Shown one piece after another: positions 1 to 9,383 of a DNA stretch of 64,000 nt. Under the pieces are notes generated by a model that made no database searches, was not told the DNA's origin, and saw only the letters and a program-made list of their open reading frames with translations. How positions within the stretch are numbered: position 1 is the stretch's first letter; each line of letters begins with the position of its first letter. This DNA is from Streptomyces armeniacus (lineage in GTDB: Bacteria; Actinomycetota; Actinomycetes; Streptomycetales; Streptomycetaceae): positions 1,908,369 through 1,972,368 of the forward strand of contig NZ_CP031320.1 of the NCBI RefSeq assembly GCF_003355155.1, in the 5' to 3' direction. The translations under genes were made by a program, and so were the position numbers.

Positions 1-1467
1 CAGCGAGTACAGCACCGGGTTCCAGTCCGGCGACTCGCCTTCCTTCAGCGGGCTCGGCTTGTCCGCCGCGAACAGCACCGCCCCGGCGGCCCAGACGACG
101 GCCATCCACAGCGCCGCCTGCCCCGGCCGGTATCCGTAGGCGACGGTCACGTCCTGGAGGTAGCCCCAGAGCTTCCCCGCCAGCGGCAGCGTCTCCCGCC
201 GCCGGCGCTGCTTCGCGAGCAGGACGGCGCGGGCGTCGGCGTCCTCGCCGCTGTTCCGGTACACGTTGGCCAGCTGCTCGTACGGGCCGGGGGAGTACTC
301 GGGTGTCGCCGCCGCCAGCCACTGCAGCCGCTGCTGGAGCGAGAAGTGCCCGCGGTGGATCAGCTGCTGGTACGTGAAGCCCGCCATCCACAGCCGTTCG
401 TCCTTCGGCCAGGACCCCACCTTGTCCACGAGGTTCTCCACCGAGGCGCCGGACAGCACGACCACGCCGCGCTCCGGCGCCTGCGAGGTGAAGCAAAGCT
501 CCGGTGTGGTGACCCGGCGCAGCGACAGCTCCTGGTCCCGCTCCAGCTGGAAGCGCGCGTTGTCCAGAACGAGCTGGCTGCCGAACCGCCCGTCGTCCAG
601 CTTCACGCCGCCCGTGCACTCGAAGCGCTTGGTGCGGCGCCGGGTCGAACCCGGGTTGCTGTACGGGTAGTACGTGCCGGTCGGCGGCGTGGCGCCGCCC
701 TGGATCAGCCGGGACCGGTCCGGCTCGGCGTCGGCGAAGTGCGCGAACTGGTCGACGGTGAGCTGCGGCGCGTGCAGCGCGTACCGCCCGTGCCGGTTCC
801 GCAGCACGCTGCCGTACATGAACAGCGAGCCGCCGACCGTCGCGCCGCGCAGCGACACCTCGCCGTCCGTGACGAGCAGGCTGGCCTGGAGCTCCTGCGA
901 GACGTTGAGGCCGTCGGCGGCGATCGCGCGGATGTGCCGCCCGCTGCCGACGGTGGCCTCGTTCAGCAGCAGGTCGGTGCCGATGGTGGCGTCCGTGAGG
1001 CGGATGCCGCCGGGGATGCTGCACCGGGCCAGGTGCAGGTCGCCCTCGATGCGGGCACGCGCGGCCTCGAGCCGGGGGATGTAGCAGTTCATCATGCGCG
1101 CCGTGGCCAGCTGGGCCTCGGGCATCAGCACCTCCTTCTCGAAGCGGCACTGGCGCAGCTCGAAATACGGCTCGATGGTGCCGCCGGAAAGGTTCAGCTT
1201 GCCCGTGATGTACGCACCGGTGAGGTGCAGCGAAGCGACCCGGCCGAGCAGCGCGGGCGGCCCGTGCAGCAGGAGCAGCGCGATGACCCGGGCGCGTACG
1301 GTGCGCCGCGGCCCCCAGTCGTGCTCGCCGTTCGGGTCGTCCAGCTCCGCCTCACCGCTGCTCAGATCGTGCTCGCTGCCGTTCCGGAACGCCTGCCACA
1401 TGCCCCACTCGGCGGTCGTCAGCTGCAGGCCGGCGGGCGGTTCGCCCGGATCCGACGGATCGCTCAC
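1..1467 (-). CDS. Membrane-anchored protein with beta-helix-like repeats (3' end outside window)
   Basis: The frame runs open from GTG at 1467 to the window edge, 489 codons. It begins [22 protein letters not shown]. From about residue 70 to 270 it has short repeats such as [30 protein letters not shown] and [17 protein letters not shown], the spacing expected of a right-handed beta-helix. A later part has [18 protein letters not shown], and near residues 449-466 there is a hydrophobic stretch ([18 protein letters not shown]) that looks like a membrane segment. Proteins of this build are often annotated as membrane-associated oxidoreductases in streptomycetes, but I see no nucleotide-binding motif and do not assign an enzyme activity. 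It is divergent from hisD, with about 150 bp between the two starts. Confidence 0.75.
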   Translation of the reverse strand, partial: MSDPSDPGEPPAGLQLTTAEWGMWQAFRNGSEHDLSSGEAELDDPNGEHDWGPRRTVRARVIALLLLHGPPALLGRVASLHLTGAYITGKLNLSGGTIEPYFELRQCRFEKEVLMPEAQLATARMMNCYIPRLEAARARIEGDLHLARCSIPGGIRLTDATIGTDLLLNEATVGSGRHIRAIAADGLNVSQELQASLLVTDGEVSLRGATVGGSLFMYGSVLRNRHGRYALHAPQLTVDQFAHFADAEPDRSRLIQGGATPPTGTYYPYSNPGSTRRRTKRFECTGGVKLDDGRFGSQLVLDNARFQLERDQELSLRRVTTPELCFTSQAPERGVVVLSGASVENLVDKVGSWPKDERLWMAGFTYQQLIHRGHFSLQQRLQWLAAATPEYSPGPYEQLANVYRNSGEDADARAVLLAKQRRRRETLPLAGKLWGYLQDVTVAYGYRPGQAALWMAVVWAAGAVLFAADKPSPLKEGESPDWNPVLYSL

Positions 1468-1540
1468 TTTCGTTCCCCCTCAGTCCCGCGGTCTCCCCGT
1501 CCCTTACCCCTCCGTGACCGGACGAACGCTAGTGGCAATG

Positions 1541-1573
1541 GTGACCTTGTGGGTCACATATCAGTCAGTGATA
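1541..1573. promoter_or_regulatory. Two adjacent inverted repeats in the hisD/membrane-protein divergent promoter
   Basis: GTGACC (1541-1546) and GGTCAC (1552-1557) form a perfect inverted repeat around 5 bases. One base further, TATCA (1559-1563) and TGATA (1569-1573) form another around 5 bases. Both lie 43-75 bp before the hisD GTG, where an operator would sit. The regulator is unknown. Confidence 0.4.
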
Positions 1574-1615
1574 CGGGCGCCCGGCCGCCGTTTCCGGTCT
1601 GCGAGAATGGGTTTC

Positions 1616-2962
1616 GTGATCTCCCGAATCGATCTGCGGGGTTCTGTCCCCTCCGGCGCCGCCGGAGCGCCCGGTGACGGAATCGACCGCAGCCTGCTGC
1701 CGCGCGCCGAGCTCGACGTCGAAGCCGCCCTGGAGAAGGTGCGGCCCATCTGCGACGACGTGCGCCATCGCGGCACCCGGGCACTGATCGACTACGCCGC
1801 CCGCTTCGACGGCTGCACCCTCGACCGCATCCGCGTCCCGGCCGAGTCGCTGCACCGCGCCCTCGACGGGCTGGACCCGGCCGTACGGGCAGCGCTGGAG
1901 GAGTCCGTGCGCCGCGCCCGTATCGTCCACCGCGACCAGCGGCGCACCGACTCGACGGTGCGGGTCGTGCCCGGCGGCACCGTCACCGAGCGGTGGCTGC
2001 CGGTGGAGCGCGTCGGGCTGTACGTGCCCGGCGGTCAGGCCGTCTATCCGTCGTCCGTGGTGATGAACGTGGTGCCGGCGCAGGAAGCCGGCGTCGGCTC
2101 GCTGGCCGTCTCCTCGCCGCCGCAGTCCGCGCCCGGCACGGAGTGGGACGGGCTGCCGCACCCCACGATCCTCGCGGCGTGCGCGCTGCTCGACGTGGAC
2201 GAGGTGTACGCGGCAGGCGGCGCCCAGGCCATCGCCATGTTCGCGTACGGCACGGAGGACTGCCGCCCCGCGCAGCTCGTCACCGGGCCCGGGAACGTCT
2301 ATGTGGCGGCGGCGAAGCGGCTACTCAAGGGCCGTATCGGGATCGACGCCGAGGCCGGGCCCACCGAGATCGCCGTGCTCGCCGACGACACCGCCGACGC
2401 CGCGCACGTCGCCGCCGACCTGATCAGCCAGGCCGAGCACGACACGCTTGCCGCCGCCGTGCTGGTCACGCCGTCCGAGGCGCTGGCCGGGGCCGTCGAG
2501 CAGGAGCTGAAGGCGCAGGTGGCAGCGACCAGGCACCAGGAGCGCATCACCGAGGCGCTGGCCGGACGGCAGTCCGGGATCGTCCTCGTGGACGACGTGG
2601 AGCACGGCCTCGCCGTCGTCAACGCGTACGCCGCCGAGCACCTGGAGATCCAGACGGAGGACGCCGCCGGAGTCGCCGCCCGGGTGACGAACGCGGGCGC
2701 CGTCTTCGTCGGGGCGTACGCCCCCGTCTCCCTCGGGGACTACTGCGCGGGGTCCAACCACGTGCTGCCGACGGGCGGTTGCGCCTGCCACTCCTCGGGC
2801 CTGTCCGTGCAGTCGTTCCTGCGCGGCGTCCACGTCGTGGACTACTCACGGGACGCGCTCGCCGAGGTCACCCACCACGTGGTGGCGCTCGCGGAAGCCG
2901 AGGACCTGCCCGCGCACGGGGCGGCCCTCGAGGCGAGATTCGACTGGAAGGTACCTCGGTAA
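1616..2962 (+). CDS. hisD: Histidinol dehydrogenase
   Basis: The 448-residue protein catalyses the last two steps of histidine synthesis, L-histidinol to L-histidine with two NAD+. Family blocks are clear: [93 protein letters not shown] and SVQSFLRG; these include the zinc and catalytic His/Glu segments. I chose GTG at 1616 because the protein then begins VISRIDLRG like its streptomycete relatives; an in-frame ATG three codons upstream (1607) is the alternative. It is the first gene of the his operon and hisC follows with no gap. Confidence 0.97.
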   Translation: MISRIDLRGSVPSGAAGAPGDGIDRSLLPRAELDVEAALEKVRPICDDVRHRGTRALIDYAARFDGCTLDRIRVPAESLHRALDGLDPAVRAALEESVRRARIVHRDQRRTDSTVRVVPGGTVTERWLPVERVGLYVPGGQAVYPSSVVMNVVPAQEAGVGSLAVSSPPQSAPGTEWDGLPHPTILAACALLDVDEVYAAGGAQAIAMFAYGTEDCRPAQLVTGPGNVYVAAAKRLLKGRIGIDAEAGPTEIAVLADDTADAAHVAADLISQAEHDTLAAAVLVTPSEALAGAVEQELKAQVAATRHQERITEALAGRQSGIVLVDDVEHGLAVVNAYAAEHLEIQTEDAAGVAARVTNAGAVFVGAYAPVSLGDYCAGSNHVLPTGGCACHSSGLSVQSFLRGVHVVDYSRDALAEVTHHVVALAEAEDLPAHGAALEARFDWKVPR

Positions 2963-4126
2963 GTGACCGGCAACCCCGACACCACCAGCCCCGGGTCCGG
3001 GTCCGGGGCCGCCTCCGACGGCATGGACGAGCTGCCGCTGCGGGACGAGCTGCGCGGCAAGTCGCCGTACGGCGCGCCCCAGCTGGACGTGCCAGTGCGG
3101 CTGAACACCAACGAGAACCCGTACCCGCTGCCCGAGCCCCTGGTCGCCCGGATCGCCGAGAAGGTCGCCGACGCGGCCCGCGCGCTCAACCGGTACCCCG
3201 ACCGGGACGCCCTCGAGCTGCGCGCCGGGCTGGCGCACTACCTCACCCGTACGACCGGCCACCCCGTGGACCGCGCCCAGGTGTGGGCGGCCAACGGCTC
3301 GAACGAGGTGCTGCAGCAGCTGCTCCAGGCCTTCGGCGGGCCGGGGCGTACGGCGATCGGCTTCGAGCCGTCGTACTCCATGCACGCGCTCATCGCCCGC
3401 GGCACCGGCACCGGCTGGATCTCGGGGCCGCGCCGCGCGGACTTCACCATCGACACCGAGGCGGCCGTACGGGCCATCGGTGAGCAGCGGCCCGACGTGG
3501 TCTTCGTCTGCTCGCCCAACAACCCCACCGGCACCGCCGTCGACGCGGACACCGTCCTCGCGCTGTACGACGCGGCGCAGGCCGCGAAGCCCGGCGGGGC
3601 GATGGTCGTGGTGGACGAGGCGTACGGCGAGTTCAGCCACGGCCCGTCGCTGCTGCCGCTGATCGAGGGCCGGCCGCGGCTGGTGGTGTCCCGCACCATG
3701 TCCAAGGCGTTCGGCGCGGCCGGGCTCCGGCTCGGCTACCTTGCCGCCGCGCCCGCCGTGGTGGACGCCGTCCAGCTGGTGCGGCTGCCGTACCACCTGT
3801 CCGCCGTCACCCAGGCCACGGCGCTGGCCGCGCTGGAGTTCACGGATACGCTGCTCGGGTACGTCGAGCAGCTGAAGTCCGAACGGGACCGGCTGGTTGC
3901 GGAGTTGCGCGCGGCGGGCTGCGAAGTGACCGCTTCGGACGCCAACTTCGTCCAGTTCGGCCGCTTCACCGACGCCCACGAATTCTGGCAGCGGCTGCTG
4001 GACGAGGGCGTGCTCGTCCGCGACAACGGAGTGCCGGGCTGGCTGCGGGTCAGCACGGGCACGCCGGCCGAGAACGACGCGTTCCTGGACGCGGTACGCA
4101 AGCTCAAGAAGGAGACCGCAGCATGA
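2963..4126 (+). CDS. hisC: Histidinol-phosphate aminotransferase
   Basis: This is a 387-residue PLP enzyme of fold type I that transaminates imidazole-acetol phosphate with glutamate to L-histidinol phosphate. Visible motifs are [12 protein letters not shown] near the N-terminus, [18 protein letters not shown] (phosphate-cup region), [21 protein letters not shown], and [17 protein letters not shown] with the PLP lysine. The GTG start comes directly after the hisD stop codon. The 3' end overlaps hisB by ATGA, so translation is probably coupled. Confidence 0.97.
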   Translation: MTGNPDTTSPGSGSGAASDGMDELPLRDELRGKSPYGAPQLDVPVRLNTNENPYPLPEPLVARIAEKVADAARALNRYPDRDALELRAGLAHYLTRTTGHPVDRAQVWAANGSNEVLQQLLQAFGGPGRTAIGFEPSYSMHALIARGTGTGWISGPRRADFTIDTEAAVRAIGEQRPDVVFVCSPNNPTGTAVDADTVLALYDAAQAAKPGGAMVVVDEAYGEFSHGPSLLPLIEGRPRLVVSRTMSKAFGAAGLRLGYLAAAPAVVDAVQLVRLPYHLSAVTQATALAALEFTDTLLGYVEQLKSERDRLVAELRAAGCEVTASDANFVQFGRFTDAHEFWQRLLDEGVLVRDNGVPGWLRVSTGTPAENDAFLDAVRKLKKETAA

Positions 4127-4716
4127 CCCGCACCGGCCGCGCCGAGCGCACCACCAAGGAGACGTCGGTCGCCGTCGAGATCGGCCTCGACGGCACCGGA
4201 ACCGTCGATGTGTCGACAGGCGTCGGCTTCTACGACCACATGCTCGACCAGCTCGGCCGGCACGGCCTGTTCGACCTCACCGTCAAGACCGACGGCGACC
4301 TGCACATCGACAGCCACCACACGATCGAGGACACCTCGCTCGCGCTGGGCGCCGCCTTCCGGCAGGCACTCGGCGACAAGCGGGGGATCGTACGGTTCGC
4401 CAACGCGTCGGTGCCGCTGGACGAGTCCCTCGCGCAGGTGACGGTCGACCTGTCGGGGCGGCCGTATCTGGTGCACAGCGAGCCGGAGGGCATGGCGCCG
4501 ATGATCGGCGCGGACTACGACACGACGATGACGCGGCACATCCTGGAGTCGTTCGTGGCGCAGGCGCAGATCGCGCTGCACGTCCACGTGCCGTACGGGC
4601 GCAACGCGCACCACATCGTCGAGTGCCAGTTCAAGGCGCTGGCGCGGGCGCTCCGTTACGCCTCGGAGATCGATCCGCGGCAGACGGGGATCCCCTCGAC
4701 GAAGGGGGCGCTGTGA
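4123..4716 (+). CDS. hisB: Imidazoleglycerol-phosphate dehydratase
   Basis: A 197-residue monofunctional dehydratase converting imidazole-glycerol phosphate to imidazole-acetol phosphate. The metal-binding histidine motifs are present: [30 protein letters not shown], and near the C-terminus [24 protein letters not shown]. The ATG at 4123 overlaps the hisC stop. The stop codon (4714-4716) lies inside the sequence CTGTGA, whose GTG is the possible start of the first tandem mini-ORF that follows. Confidence 0.97.
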   Translation: MTRTGRAERTTKETSVAVEIGLDGTGTVDVSTGVGFYDHMLDQLGRHGLFDLTVKTDGDLHIDSHHTIEDTSLALGAAFRQALGDKRGIVRFANASVPLDESLAQVTVDLSGRPYLVHSEPEGMAPMIGADYDTTMTRHILESFVAQAQIALHVHVPYGRNAHHIVECQFKALARALRYASEIDPRQTGIPSTKGAL

Positions 4717-4808
4717 GCGACGCACGCGCGGCCGCTCGGCCGCAGACGACGGCGATGGCCGCACCTCTGCGCTGTGCGGGCGGAGAAGCGAACGGACAAA
4801 TGCTGTGA
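4713..4808 (+). CDS. Mini-ORF, repeat copy 1 (31 aa)
   Basis: GTG at 4713 overlaps the hisB stop as GTGA. The frame runs 31 codons, beginning [11 protein letters not shown] and ending GGEANGQML, then TGA at 4806. I recognise no family. Its start shows no clear ribosome-binding site, so translation would depend on re-initiation after hisB. It may be a chance frame kept by the repeat. Confidence 0.35.
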   Translation: MSDARAAARPQTTAMAAPLRCAGGEANGQML

Positions 4809-4900
4809 GCGACGCACGCGCGGCCGCTCGGCCGCAGACGACGGCGATGGCCGCACCTCTGCGCTGTGCGGGCGGAGAAGCGAACGGACAAATGCTGTGA
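4805..4900 (+). CDS. Mini-ORF, repeat copy 2 (31 aa)
   Basis: Identical to copy 1 at the nucleotide level. Its GTG at 4805 overlaps the stop of copy 1 as GTGA, so a ribosome ending one copy can restart on the next. No recognised function. Confidence 0.35.
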   Translation: MSDARAAARPQTTAMAAPLRCAGGEANGQML

Positions 4901-4992
4901 GCGACGCACGCGCGGCCGCTCGGCCGCAGACGACGGCGATGGCCGCACCTCTGCGCTGTGCGGGCGGAGAAGCGAACGGACAAATGCTGTGA
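4897..4992 (+). CDS. Mini-ORF, repeat copy 3 (31 aa)
   Basis: Third identical copy, again joined by GTGA on both sides. No recognised function. Confidence 0.35.
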   Translation: MSDARAAARPQTTAMAAPLRCAGGEANGQML

Positions 4993-5108
4993 GCGACGCA
5001 CGCGCGGCCGCTCGGCCGCAGACGACGGCGATGGCCGCACCTCTGCGCTGTGCGGGCGGCCGTGACACGAGCCGCTGCCGCGGCGGGGCGAACGGACAAA
5101 TGCTGTGA
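4989..5108 (+). CDS. Mini-ORF, repeat copy 4 (39 aa, variant)
   Basis: It starts like the other copies ([11 protein letters not shown]) but has a changed segment [17 protein letters not shown]. The net gain is 24 bp, exactly eight codons, so the frame and the final GTGA overlap with the next gene (GTG at 5105) are kept. This is either selection on the coupling or luck. Confidence 0.35.
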   Translation: MSDARAAARPQTTAMAAPLRCAGGRDTSRCRGGANGQML

Positions 5109-5269
5109 CCGGGCTTTCGGCGCTGCTCATCTTCATCGGGCTGTTCTTCCTCGGTGGCGCCATCTCGTTCTGGAAGCAGGAGATGCCGCGCGGCCTGGTG
5201 GTGCTGCTCGGGTTCGCCGCAGCCATGTCGCTGGTCGGCGGGGTCATGCGGCTGGCGGTGTGGGCATGA
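5105..5269 (+). CDS. Small two-helix membrane protein of the his operon
   Basis: A 54-residue protein with two hydrophobic segments, [19 protein letters not shown] and [19 protein letters not shown], separated by the polar turn WKQEMPRG. A protein of this kind between hisB and hisH is, as I recall, usual in streptomycete his operons; its role is not known to me. GTG at 5105 overlaps the last mini-ORF (GTGA), and its stop overlaps the hisH start (ATGA). It may help anchor or regulate the His enzymes, but nothing in the sequence shows this. Confidence 0.8.
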   Translation: MTGLSALLIFIGLFFLGGAISFWKQEMPRGLVVLLGFAAAMSLVGGVMRLAVWA

Positions 5270-5916
5270 GCGCCGCCACGCCCGCCAAGCGCGTCGTCGT
5301 CCTCGACTACGGCTTCGGGAACGTCCGTTCCGCCGAGCGCGCCGTCGCGCGGGCCGGCGCCGAGGTCGAGATCACCCGCGACTACGACCGCGCGATGAAC
5401 GCGGACGGCCTGCTCGTCCCCGGCGTCGGCGCGTTCGCCTCCTGCATGGCGGGCCTGCGGGAGGCCCGCGGCGAGTGGATCGTCGAACGGCGGCTGGCCG
5501 GCGGCCGCCCCGTGCTGGGCGTCTGCGTGGGCATGCAGATCCTCTTCGCGCGCGGCGTCGAGCACGGCGTCGAGACCGAGGGCCTGGCCGAGTGGCCCGG
5601 CACCGTCGGCCCGCTGAAGGCGGACGTCGTGCCGCACATGGGCTGGAACACGGTGGACGCCCCCGCCGGCTCCCGGCTGTTCGCGGGCGTCCCGTCCGGC
5701 GAGCGGTTCTACTTCGTGCACTCCTACGCCGTCCACGACTGGGAGTTCGAGGCCACGCACGCCGCGATGACCGCGCCCCTGGTCGGCTGGACCACGCACG
5801 GCAGCCCGTTCGTGGCCGCCGTGGAGAACGGCCCGCTGTGGGCCACCCAGTTCCACCCCGAGAAGTCCGGCGACGCCGGAGCGCAGCTGCTGTCCAACTG
5901 GATCGGTACCCTCTGA
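5266..5916 (+). CDS. hisH: Imidazole glycerol phosphate synthase, glutaminase subunit
   Basis: A 216-residue class I glutamine amidotransferase that supplies ammonia to HisF. The N-terminus [13 protein letters not shown], the oxyanion strand [11 protein letters not shown], the nucleophile block [10 protein letters not shown] (catalytic Cys) and the terminal QFHPEKSG (catalytic His and Glu) are all present. ATG at 5266 overlaps the small membrane gene. It ends one base into the priA start (TGATG). Its partner HisF lies two genes downstream. Confidence 0.96.
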   Translation: MSAATPAKRVVVLDYGFGNVRSAERAVARAGAEVEITRDYDRAMNADGLLVPGVGAFASCMAGLREARGEWIVERRLAGGRPVLGVCVGMQILFARGVEHGVETEGLAEWPGTVGPLKADVVPHMGWNTVDAPAGSRLFAGVPSGERFYFVHSYAVHDWEFEATHAAMTAPLVGWTTHGSPFVAAVENGPLWATQFHPEKSGDAGAQLLSNWIGTL

Positions 5917-6671
5917 TGCCCCACTCCTCCGGCGCGCCGTCCGGCACGCCCACGCTCGAACTCCTCCCCGCCGTCGACGTACGCGACGGCCAGGCCGTAC
6001 GCCTTGTGCACGGCGAGTCCGGCTCCGAGACCTCGTACGGCGACCCGCTGCAGGCGGCGCTCAGCTGGCAGCGGTCGGGCGCCGAGTGGCTCCATCTGGT
6101 GGACCTGGACGCCGCGTTCGGCACCGGCGACAACCGGGACCGTATCGCCGAGGTGACCGGCGCGATGGACATCAAGGTCGAGCTGTCCGGCGGCATCCGC
6201 GACGACGCGTCCCTCGCCGCCGCCCTCGCCACCGGGTGCACCCGCGTGAACCTCGGCACGGCCGCGCTGGAGACCCCCGAGTGGGTCGCGAAGATCATCG
6301 CTGAGCACGGCGACCGGATCGCGGTCGGCCTCGACGTACGCGGGCGTACGCTGCGCGGGCGCGGCTGGACGCGGGACGGCGGCGACCTGTACGAGACGCT
6401 GGCCCGGCTCGACTCCGAGGGCTGCGCCCGCTACGTCGTCACCGACATCAACAAGGACGGCACCCTTCAGGGCCCCAATCTGGAGCTGCTGCGCGGCGTC
6501 TGCGCCGCGACGGACCGGCCCGTCGTCGCCTCGGGCGGCGTCTCGTCGCTTGACGATCTGCGGGCGATCGCCACCCTGGTACCGGAGGGTGTCGAGGGCG
6601 CGATCGTCGGCAAGGCCCTCTACGCCCGGGCGTTCACCCTGGAAGAGGCTTTGGAGGCCGTGTCGCCATGA
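5916..6671 (+). CDS. priA: Bifunctional HisA/TrpF isomerase PriA
   Basis: This 251-residue TIM barrel isomerises ProFAR in histidine synthesis. In actinomycetes that lack trpF the same protein also isomerises phosphoribosylanthranilate. The two aspartates that act as acid and base sit in [18 protein letters not shown] and [26 protein letters not shown] and [12 protein letters not shown] form phosphate-binding loops. An N-terminal extension of about 15 residues precedes the barrel. Dual activity is inferred from the lineage, not visible in the sequence. Confidence 0.93.
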   Translation: MPHSSGAPSGTPTLELLPAVDVRDGQAVRLVHGESGSETSYGDPLQAALSWQRSGAEWLHLVDLDAAFGTGDNRDRIAEVTGAMDIKVELSGGIRDDASLAAALATGCTRVNLGTAALETPEWVAKIIAEHGDRIAVGLDVRGRTLRGRGWTRDGGDLYETLARLDSEGCARYVVTDINKDGTLQGPNLELLRGVCAATDRPVVASGGVSSLDDLRAIATLVPEGVEGAIVGKALYARAFTLEEALEAVSP

Positions 6672-7177
6672 CCAACCGCCACCGCATCGAGCGTGTGCAG
6701 TCGGACAGTCCCTGGGAAGAGACCATCGGCTTCGCACGCGCGGTCGCGGCAGGCGACCGGGTGCTGGTGGCGGGCACGACGCCGCTGACGGAGGGCGTCG
6801 TCCACGGCGAGGGCTCCCCGTACGAGCAGGCGCGGGCGGCCTTCGGGAACGGGCTCGCGGCGCTGAAGGAGTTCGGGCTGGGCGCCGACGCGGTGATCCG
6901 GACCCGGATGTATCTGACGCACGCGCGGGACGTGGACGAGGTCGTACGTGCGCACAAGGAGCTGTTCGACGCGGCGCGCCCGGCGGCGACGCTGGTCGTG
7001 GTCTCGGGGTTCGTGGACTCGCGGATCCTGGTGGAAGTGGAGCTGGAGGCGTACCGGGGCGACGGGGCCGCGGAACGCGGATCCGGAACCGGAAGCGGAT
7101 CTGGAACCGGGACCGGAAGCGGATCCGGAGCCGGAACCGGGACGGGTATGGGAACCGAGGAGCAAGAGCGCGCATGA
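6668..7177 (+). CDS. RidA-family protein with Gly/Ser/Thr repeat tail
   Basis: Residues 1-135 are a YjgF/RidA/Rid-family domain ([77 protein letters not shown]). Family members hydrolyse reactive enamines or imines made by PLP enzymes. The arginine and glutamate of the active-site pattern (RTRMY, EVELEAY) are visible. From about residue 136 the chain becomes a repeat of Gly-Ser and Gly-Thr encoded by a decayed GGAxxC hexamer. It sits between priA and hisF with ATGA overlaps on both sides, so it belongs to the his operon. Confidence 0.85.
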   Translation: MTNRHRIERVQSDSPWEETIGFARAVAAGDRVLVAGTTPLTEGVVHGEGSPYEQARAAFGNGLAALKEFGLGADAVIRTRMYLTHARDVDEVVRAHKELFDAARPAATLVVVSGFVDSRILVEVELEAYRGDGAAERGSGTGSGSGTGTGSGSGAGTGTGMGTEEQERA

Positions 7178-7956
7178 CCCTGGCCGTACGAGTCATCCCC
7201 TGCCTGGACGTGGACGCCGGCCGGGTCGTCAAGGGCGTCAACTTCCAGAACCTGCGCGACGCGGGCGACCCCGTCGAGATGGCGAAGGTCTACGACGCGG
7301 AGGGCGCCGACGAGTTGACGTTCCTCGACATCACCGCGTCCTCCGGGGACCGCGCCACCACGTACGACGTCGTACGCCGCACCGCCGAGCAGGTGTTCAT
7401 CCCCCTCACGGTGGGCGGCGGCGTCCGCAGCACGGACGATGTCGACAAGCTGCTGCGGGCGGGCGCGGACAAGGTCGGCGTCAACACGGCGGCCATCGCG
7501 CGGCCGGAGCTGATCCGGGAGATCGCGGAGCGTTTCGGCAGGCAGGTGCTGGTGCTGTCGGTGGACGCGCGGCGGGTTCCGGACACGGCTGAGGGCACCT
7601 CCGGTACGCCGTCCGGCTACGAGGTCACCACGTACGGCGGCCGCCGCGGCACGGGCATCGACGCGGTCGAATGGGCGCACCGGGCCGCCGAGTTGGGCGC
7701 GGGCGAGATCCTGCTCAACTCCATGGACGCGGACGGCACGAAGGACGGCTACGACACGGAGATGATCGCCGCCGTGCGCCGCCACGTCACCATCCCGGTG
7801 ATCGCGAGCGGCGGCGCGGGCCGCCTCGCGGACTTCCCGCCCGCGATCACGGCGGGCGCCGACGCCGTACTGGCCGCCTCGGTCTTCCACTTCGGCGACC
7901 TGCGCATCGGCCAGGTCAAGGACACACTACGGGACGCGGGCCGCCCGGTCCGCTGA
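7174..7956 (+). CDS. hisF: Imidazole glycerol phosphate synthase, cyclase subunit
   Basis: A 260-residue TIM barrel that uses ammonia from HisH to form the imidazole ring, yielding imidazole-glycerol phosphate and AICAR. The catalytic aspartates sit in [15 protein letters not shown] and [27 protein letters not shown] and [12 protein letters not shown] are further family blocks. The start overlaps the ridA stop (ATGA). It is the last gene of the rightward operon in the window; a hairpin follows. Confidence 0.97.
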   Translation: MTLAVRVIPCLDVDAGRVVKGVNFQNLRDAGDPVEMAKVYDAEGADELTFLDITASSGDRATTYDVVRRTAEQVFIPLTVGGGVRSTDDVDKLLRAGADKVGVNTAAIARPELIREIAERFGRQVLVLSVDARRVPDTAEGTSGTPSGYEVTTYGGRRGTGIDAVEWAHRAAELGAGEILLNSMDADGTKDGYDTEMIAAVRRHVTIPVIASGGAGRLADFPPAITAGADAVLAASVFHFGDLRIGQVKDTLRDAGRPVR

Positions 7957-7990
7957 CCGCGCGGCCCCGTCGGCCCTGCGCCGCGGCTTG

Positions 7991-8019
7991 GGCCTGAGGC
8001 CGAAGACCGGGCTCAGGCC
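7991..8019. terminator. Hairpin between hisF and the PI-PLC gene
   Basis: GGCCTGAG (7991-7998) and CTCAGGCC (8012-8019) make an 8-bp perfect stem with a 13-base loop. It lies between two convergent genes and could end both transcripts. Just right of it, GTTCATCCG occurs three times between 8024 and 8060, spanning the 3' end of the next gene. Confidence 0.6.
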
Positions 8020-8041
8020 TGCTCGTTCATCCGCTCTCTGT

Positions 8042-9031
8042 TCATCCGGGCTCGTTCATCCGGTAGAGCGCCGCGGGCAGTCCGGGTGCGACGGTGCCGG
8101 CGAAGTCGACGAGGACCGCGCCGTGCACGGGGCGGTCGCCGCGGTCGTACTCCTCGTTGAGGCGCGTCTCGACCAGGGGGTTCAGCTCCTCGGCGTAGTT
8201 GCGGGGCGCCGGGATCGTCTCGCCCGTGGTCGTGCTCACGTAGTTGACCGACAGCCGGGTGGTGCTGCCGGCCTCGGACGCGGCGGCGTCCATGTGCTCC
8301 TGTACGCGGGCCCACTTCTCCGCGACGGGCAGCTCGTACTCGTCCTGCACGGCGAGCAGCCCGGTGTTCCCCCGGTCGATGCCGCCGATCCCGGGCTCCC
8401 GTGCGATGAGCACGACCCTGCCCCGTACGTCCCCGAGCGCGGGCAGCCGGTCCGACTCGCGGTGCAGCAGCGACTCGAAGCCCTGCTCCTTCATGTACAG
8501 GTCGTTGAAGATGGCGGCGAACTCCTCGGCGGACGCGTCCGAGTGCTCCTTCTGCACCGACATCAGCACGGTCTCGCCCGGGTTGGCGGTGAGGAAGTCA
8601 CGGCACTCGGTGAGTACGTTGTTGAAGTTCTTCTCCTGGTACACCGCGCCGTGGTGGATGGCGAACGCCCCGTCGATCGGCCGGCACCGGATGTCGAGAT
8701 ACCGTACGCCCGCGCCGAGCAGATCCGGCAGCGACAGGTCCTGGCACTTGGCGGTGTCGAAAGGGCCGCCGACCGTCGCGCAGCTGTTGTGCGTGCCGGG
8801 TATGGACAGGTCGTCGACCGTACGGTCGTCGGGCAGCCCGGACATCCAACTGTGCGGCTCGGCGGCCGTGATGGTGGCGGCGGCGGGCGTGGCCGAGGCC
8901 GCGCCCGTACCGGCGGCGACGGCCGTACTGCCGACGGCGACCCCGAGCGCGGCACCGGCCGCACCTCGCAGCACGCCGCGTCTGCCGATCCGTTGGCTAC
9001 TGGTACCGGTCCTTGCGAGGGCATCGCGCAC
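8042..9031 (-). CDS. Secreted phosphatidylinositol-specific phospholipase C (X domain)
   Basis: The 329-residue precursor starts with a twin-arginine signal (QRIGRRGVLRGAAGAALGVAVG, about residues 14-35), so it is probably exported folded by Tat. The mature part has the PLC-X pattern: SIPGTHNSCAT, GVRYLDIRCRP, FAIHHGAVYQ, and FLTANPGETVLMSVQKEHS; the two catalytic histidines are in GTHNS and HHGAV. Asn follows the first His where the classic Bacillus enzyme has Asp. I chose GTG at 9031 because GGAG stands 9 bases upstream and the Tat motif follows. Its probable substrates are phosphatidylinositol or related lipids outside the cell. Confidence 0.88.
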   Translation of the reverse strand: MRDALARTGTSSQRIGRRGVLRGAAGAALGVAVGSTAVAAGTGAASATPAAATITAAEPHSWMSGLPDDRTVDDLSIPGTHNSCATVGGPFDTAKCQDLSLPDLLGAGVRYLDIRCRPIDGAFAIHHGAVYQEKNFNNVLTECRDFLTANPGETVLMSVQKEHSDASAEEFAAIFNDLYMKEQGFESLLHRESDRLPALGDVRGRVVLIAREPGIGGIDRGNTGLLAVQDEYELPVAEKWARVQEHMDAAASEAGSTTRLSVNYVSTTTGETIPAPRNYAEELNPLVETRLNEEYDRGDRPVHGAVLVDFAGTVAPGLPAALYRMNEPG

Positions 9032-9158
9032 GGGAGTCTCCGTTGTGGGGTGGGGGGCGGACTCGTGCGGCGCGGGGGAGTGCCGCGGGGCGCGCCGCGC
9101 GCCGAAGTTACTGCAACGGCGCGCACATTGGTAGAGGCCAATGCGCGCCTGACGCCTG

Positions 9159-9368
9159 CTACGGCTGCTGACTCCGCATGGACCTGTACCAGATCTGCAC
9201 ACCGCCGCTGAACAGCACGACGAACGCCAGGAGCCCCCATCCACGGGCGTTGCCCGCGACGATGAGCCCGATGGAAAGCACAATGCCCAGGACGGTCACT
9301 ACGGTGATGAAGGCCATATACCAACGCAAGGCCGCCCGCTGCTCGACCGTCCACCCGAGTCGGTTCAC
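9159..9368 (-). CDS. Small membrane protein
   Basis: A 69-residue protein with two hydrophobic helices (WYMAFITVVTVLGIVLSIGL and WGLLAFVVLFSGGVQIW) and a basic C-terminus. No family recognised. It lies between the PI-PLC gene and another small leftward gene. Confidence 0.6.
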   Translation of the reverse strand: MNRLGWTVEQRAALRWYMAFITVVTVLGIVLSIGLIVAGNARGWGLLAFVVLFSGGVQIWYRSMRSQQP

Positions 9369-9383
9369 AATCCGCCTCCCAGC

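Larger units (their letters stand above)
4713..5108 (+). repeat. Tandem 92-bp repeat (three identical copies plus one variant)
   Basis: CTGTGA recurs at 4711, 4803, 4895, 4987 and 5103. The first three intervals are 92 bp and the copies are identical base for base. The fourth is 116 bp: it starts the same, then diverges and gains 24 bp. Each copy holds the inverted repeat GCGGCCG-CT-CGGCCGC and ends GAACGGACAAATGCTGTGA. The array separates hisB from the small membrane-protein gene. Identity between copies implies recent expansion. Confidence 0.95.

Noticed and set aside
266..1677. Rightward frames across the first 1.6 kb
   Set aside because: They are opposite to the membrane-protein gene, which has coherent repeats and a membrane helix.
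4713..5108. CRISPR array
   Set aside because: The repeats are directly adjacent with no unique spacers, and no cas genes are near.
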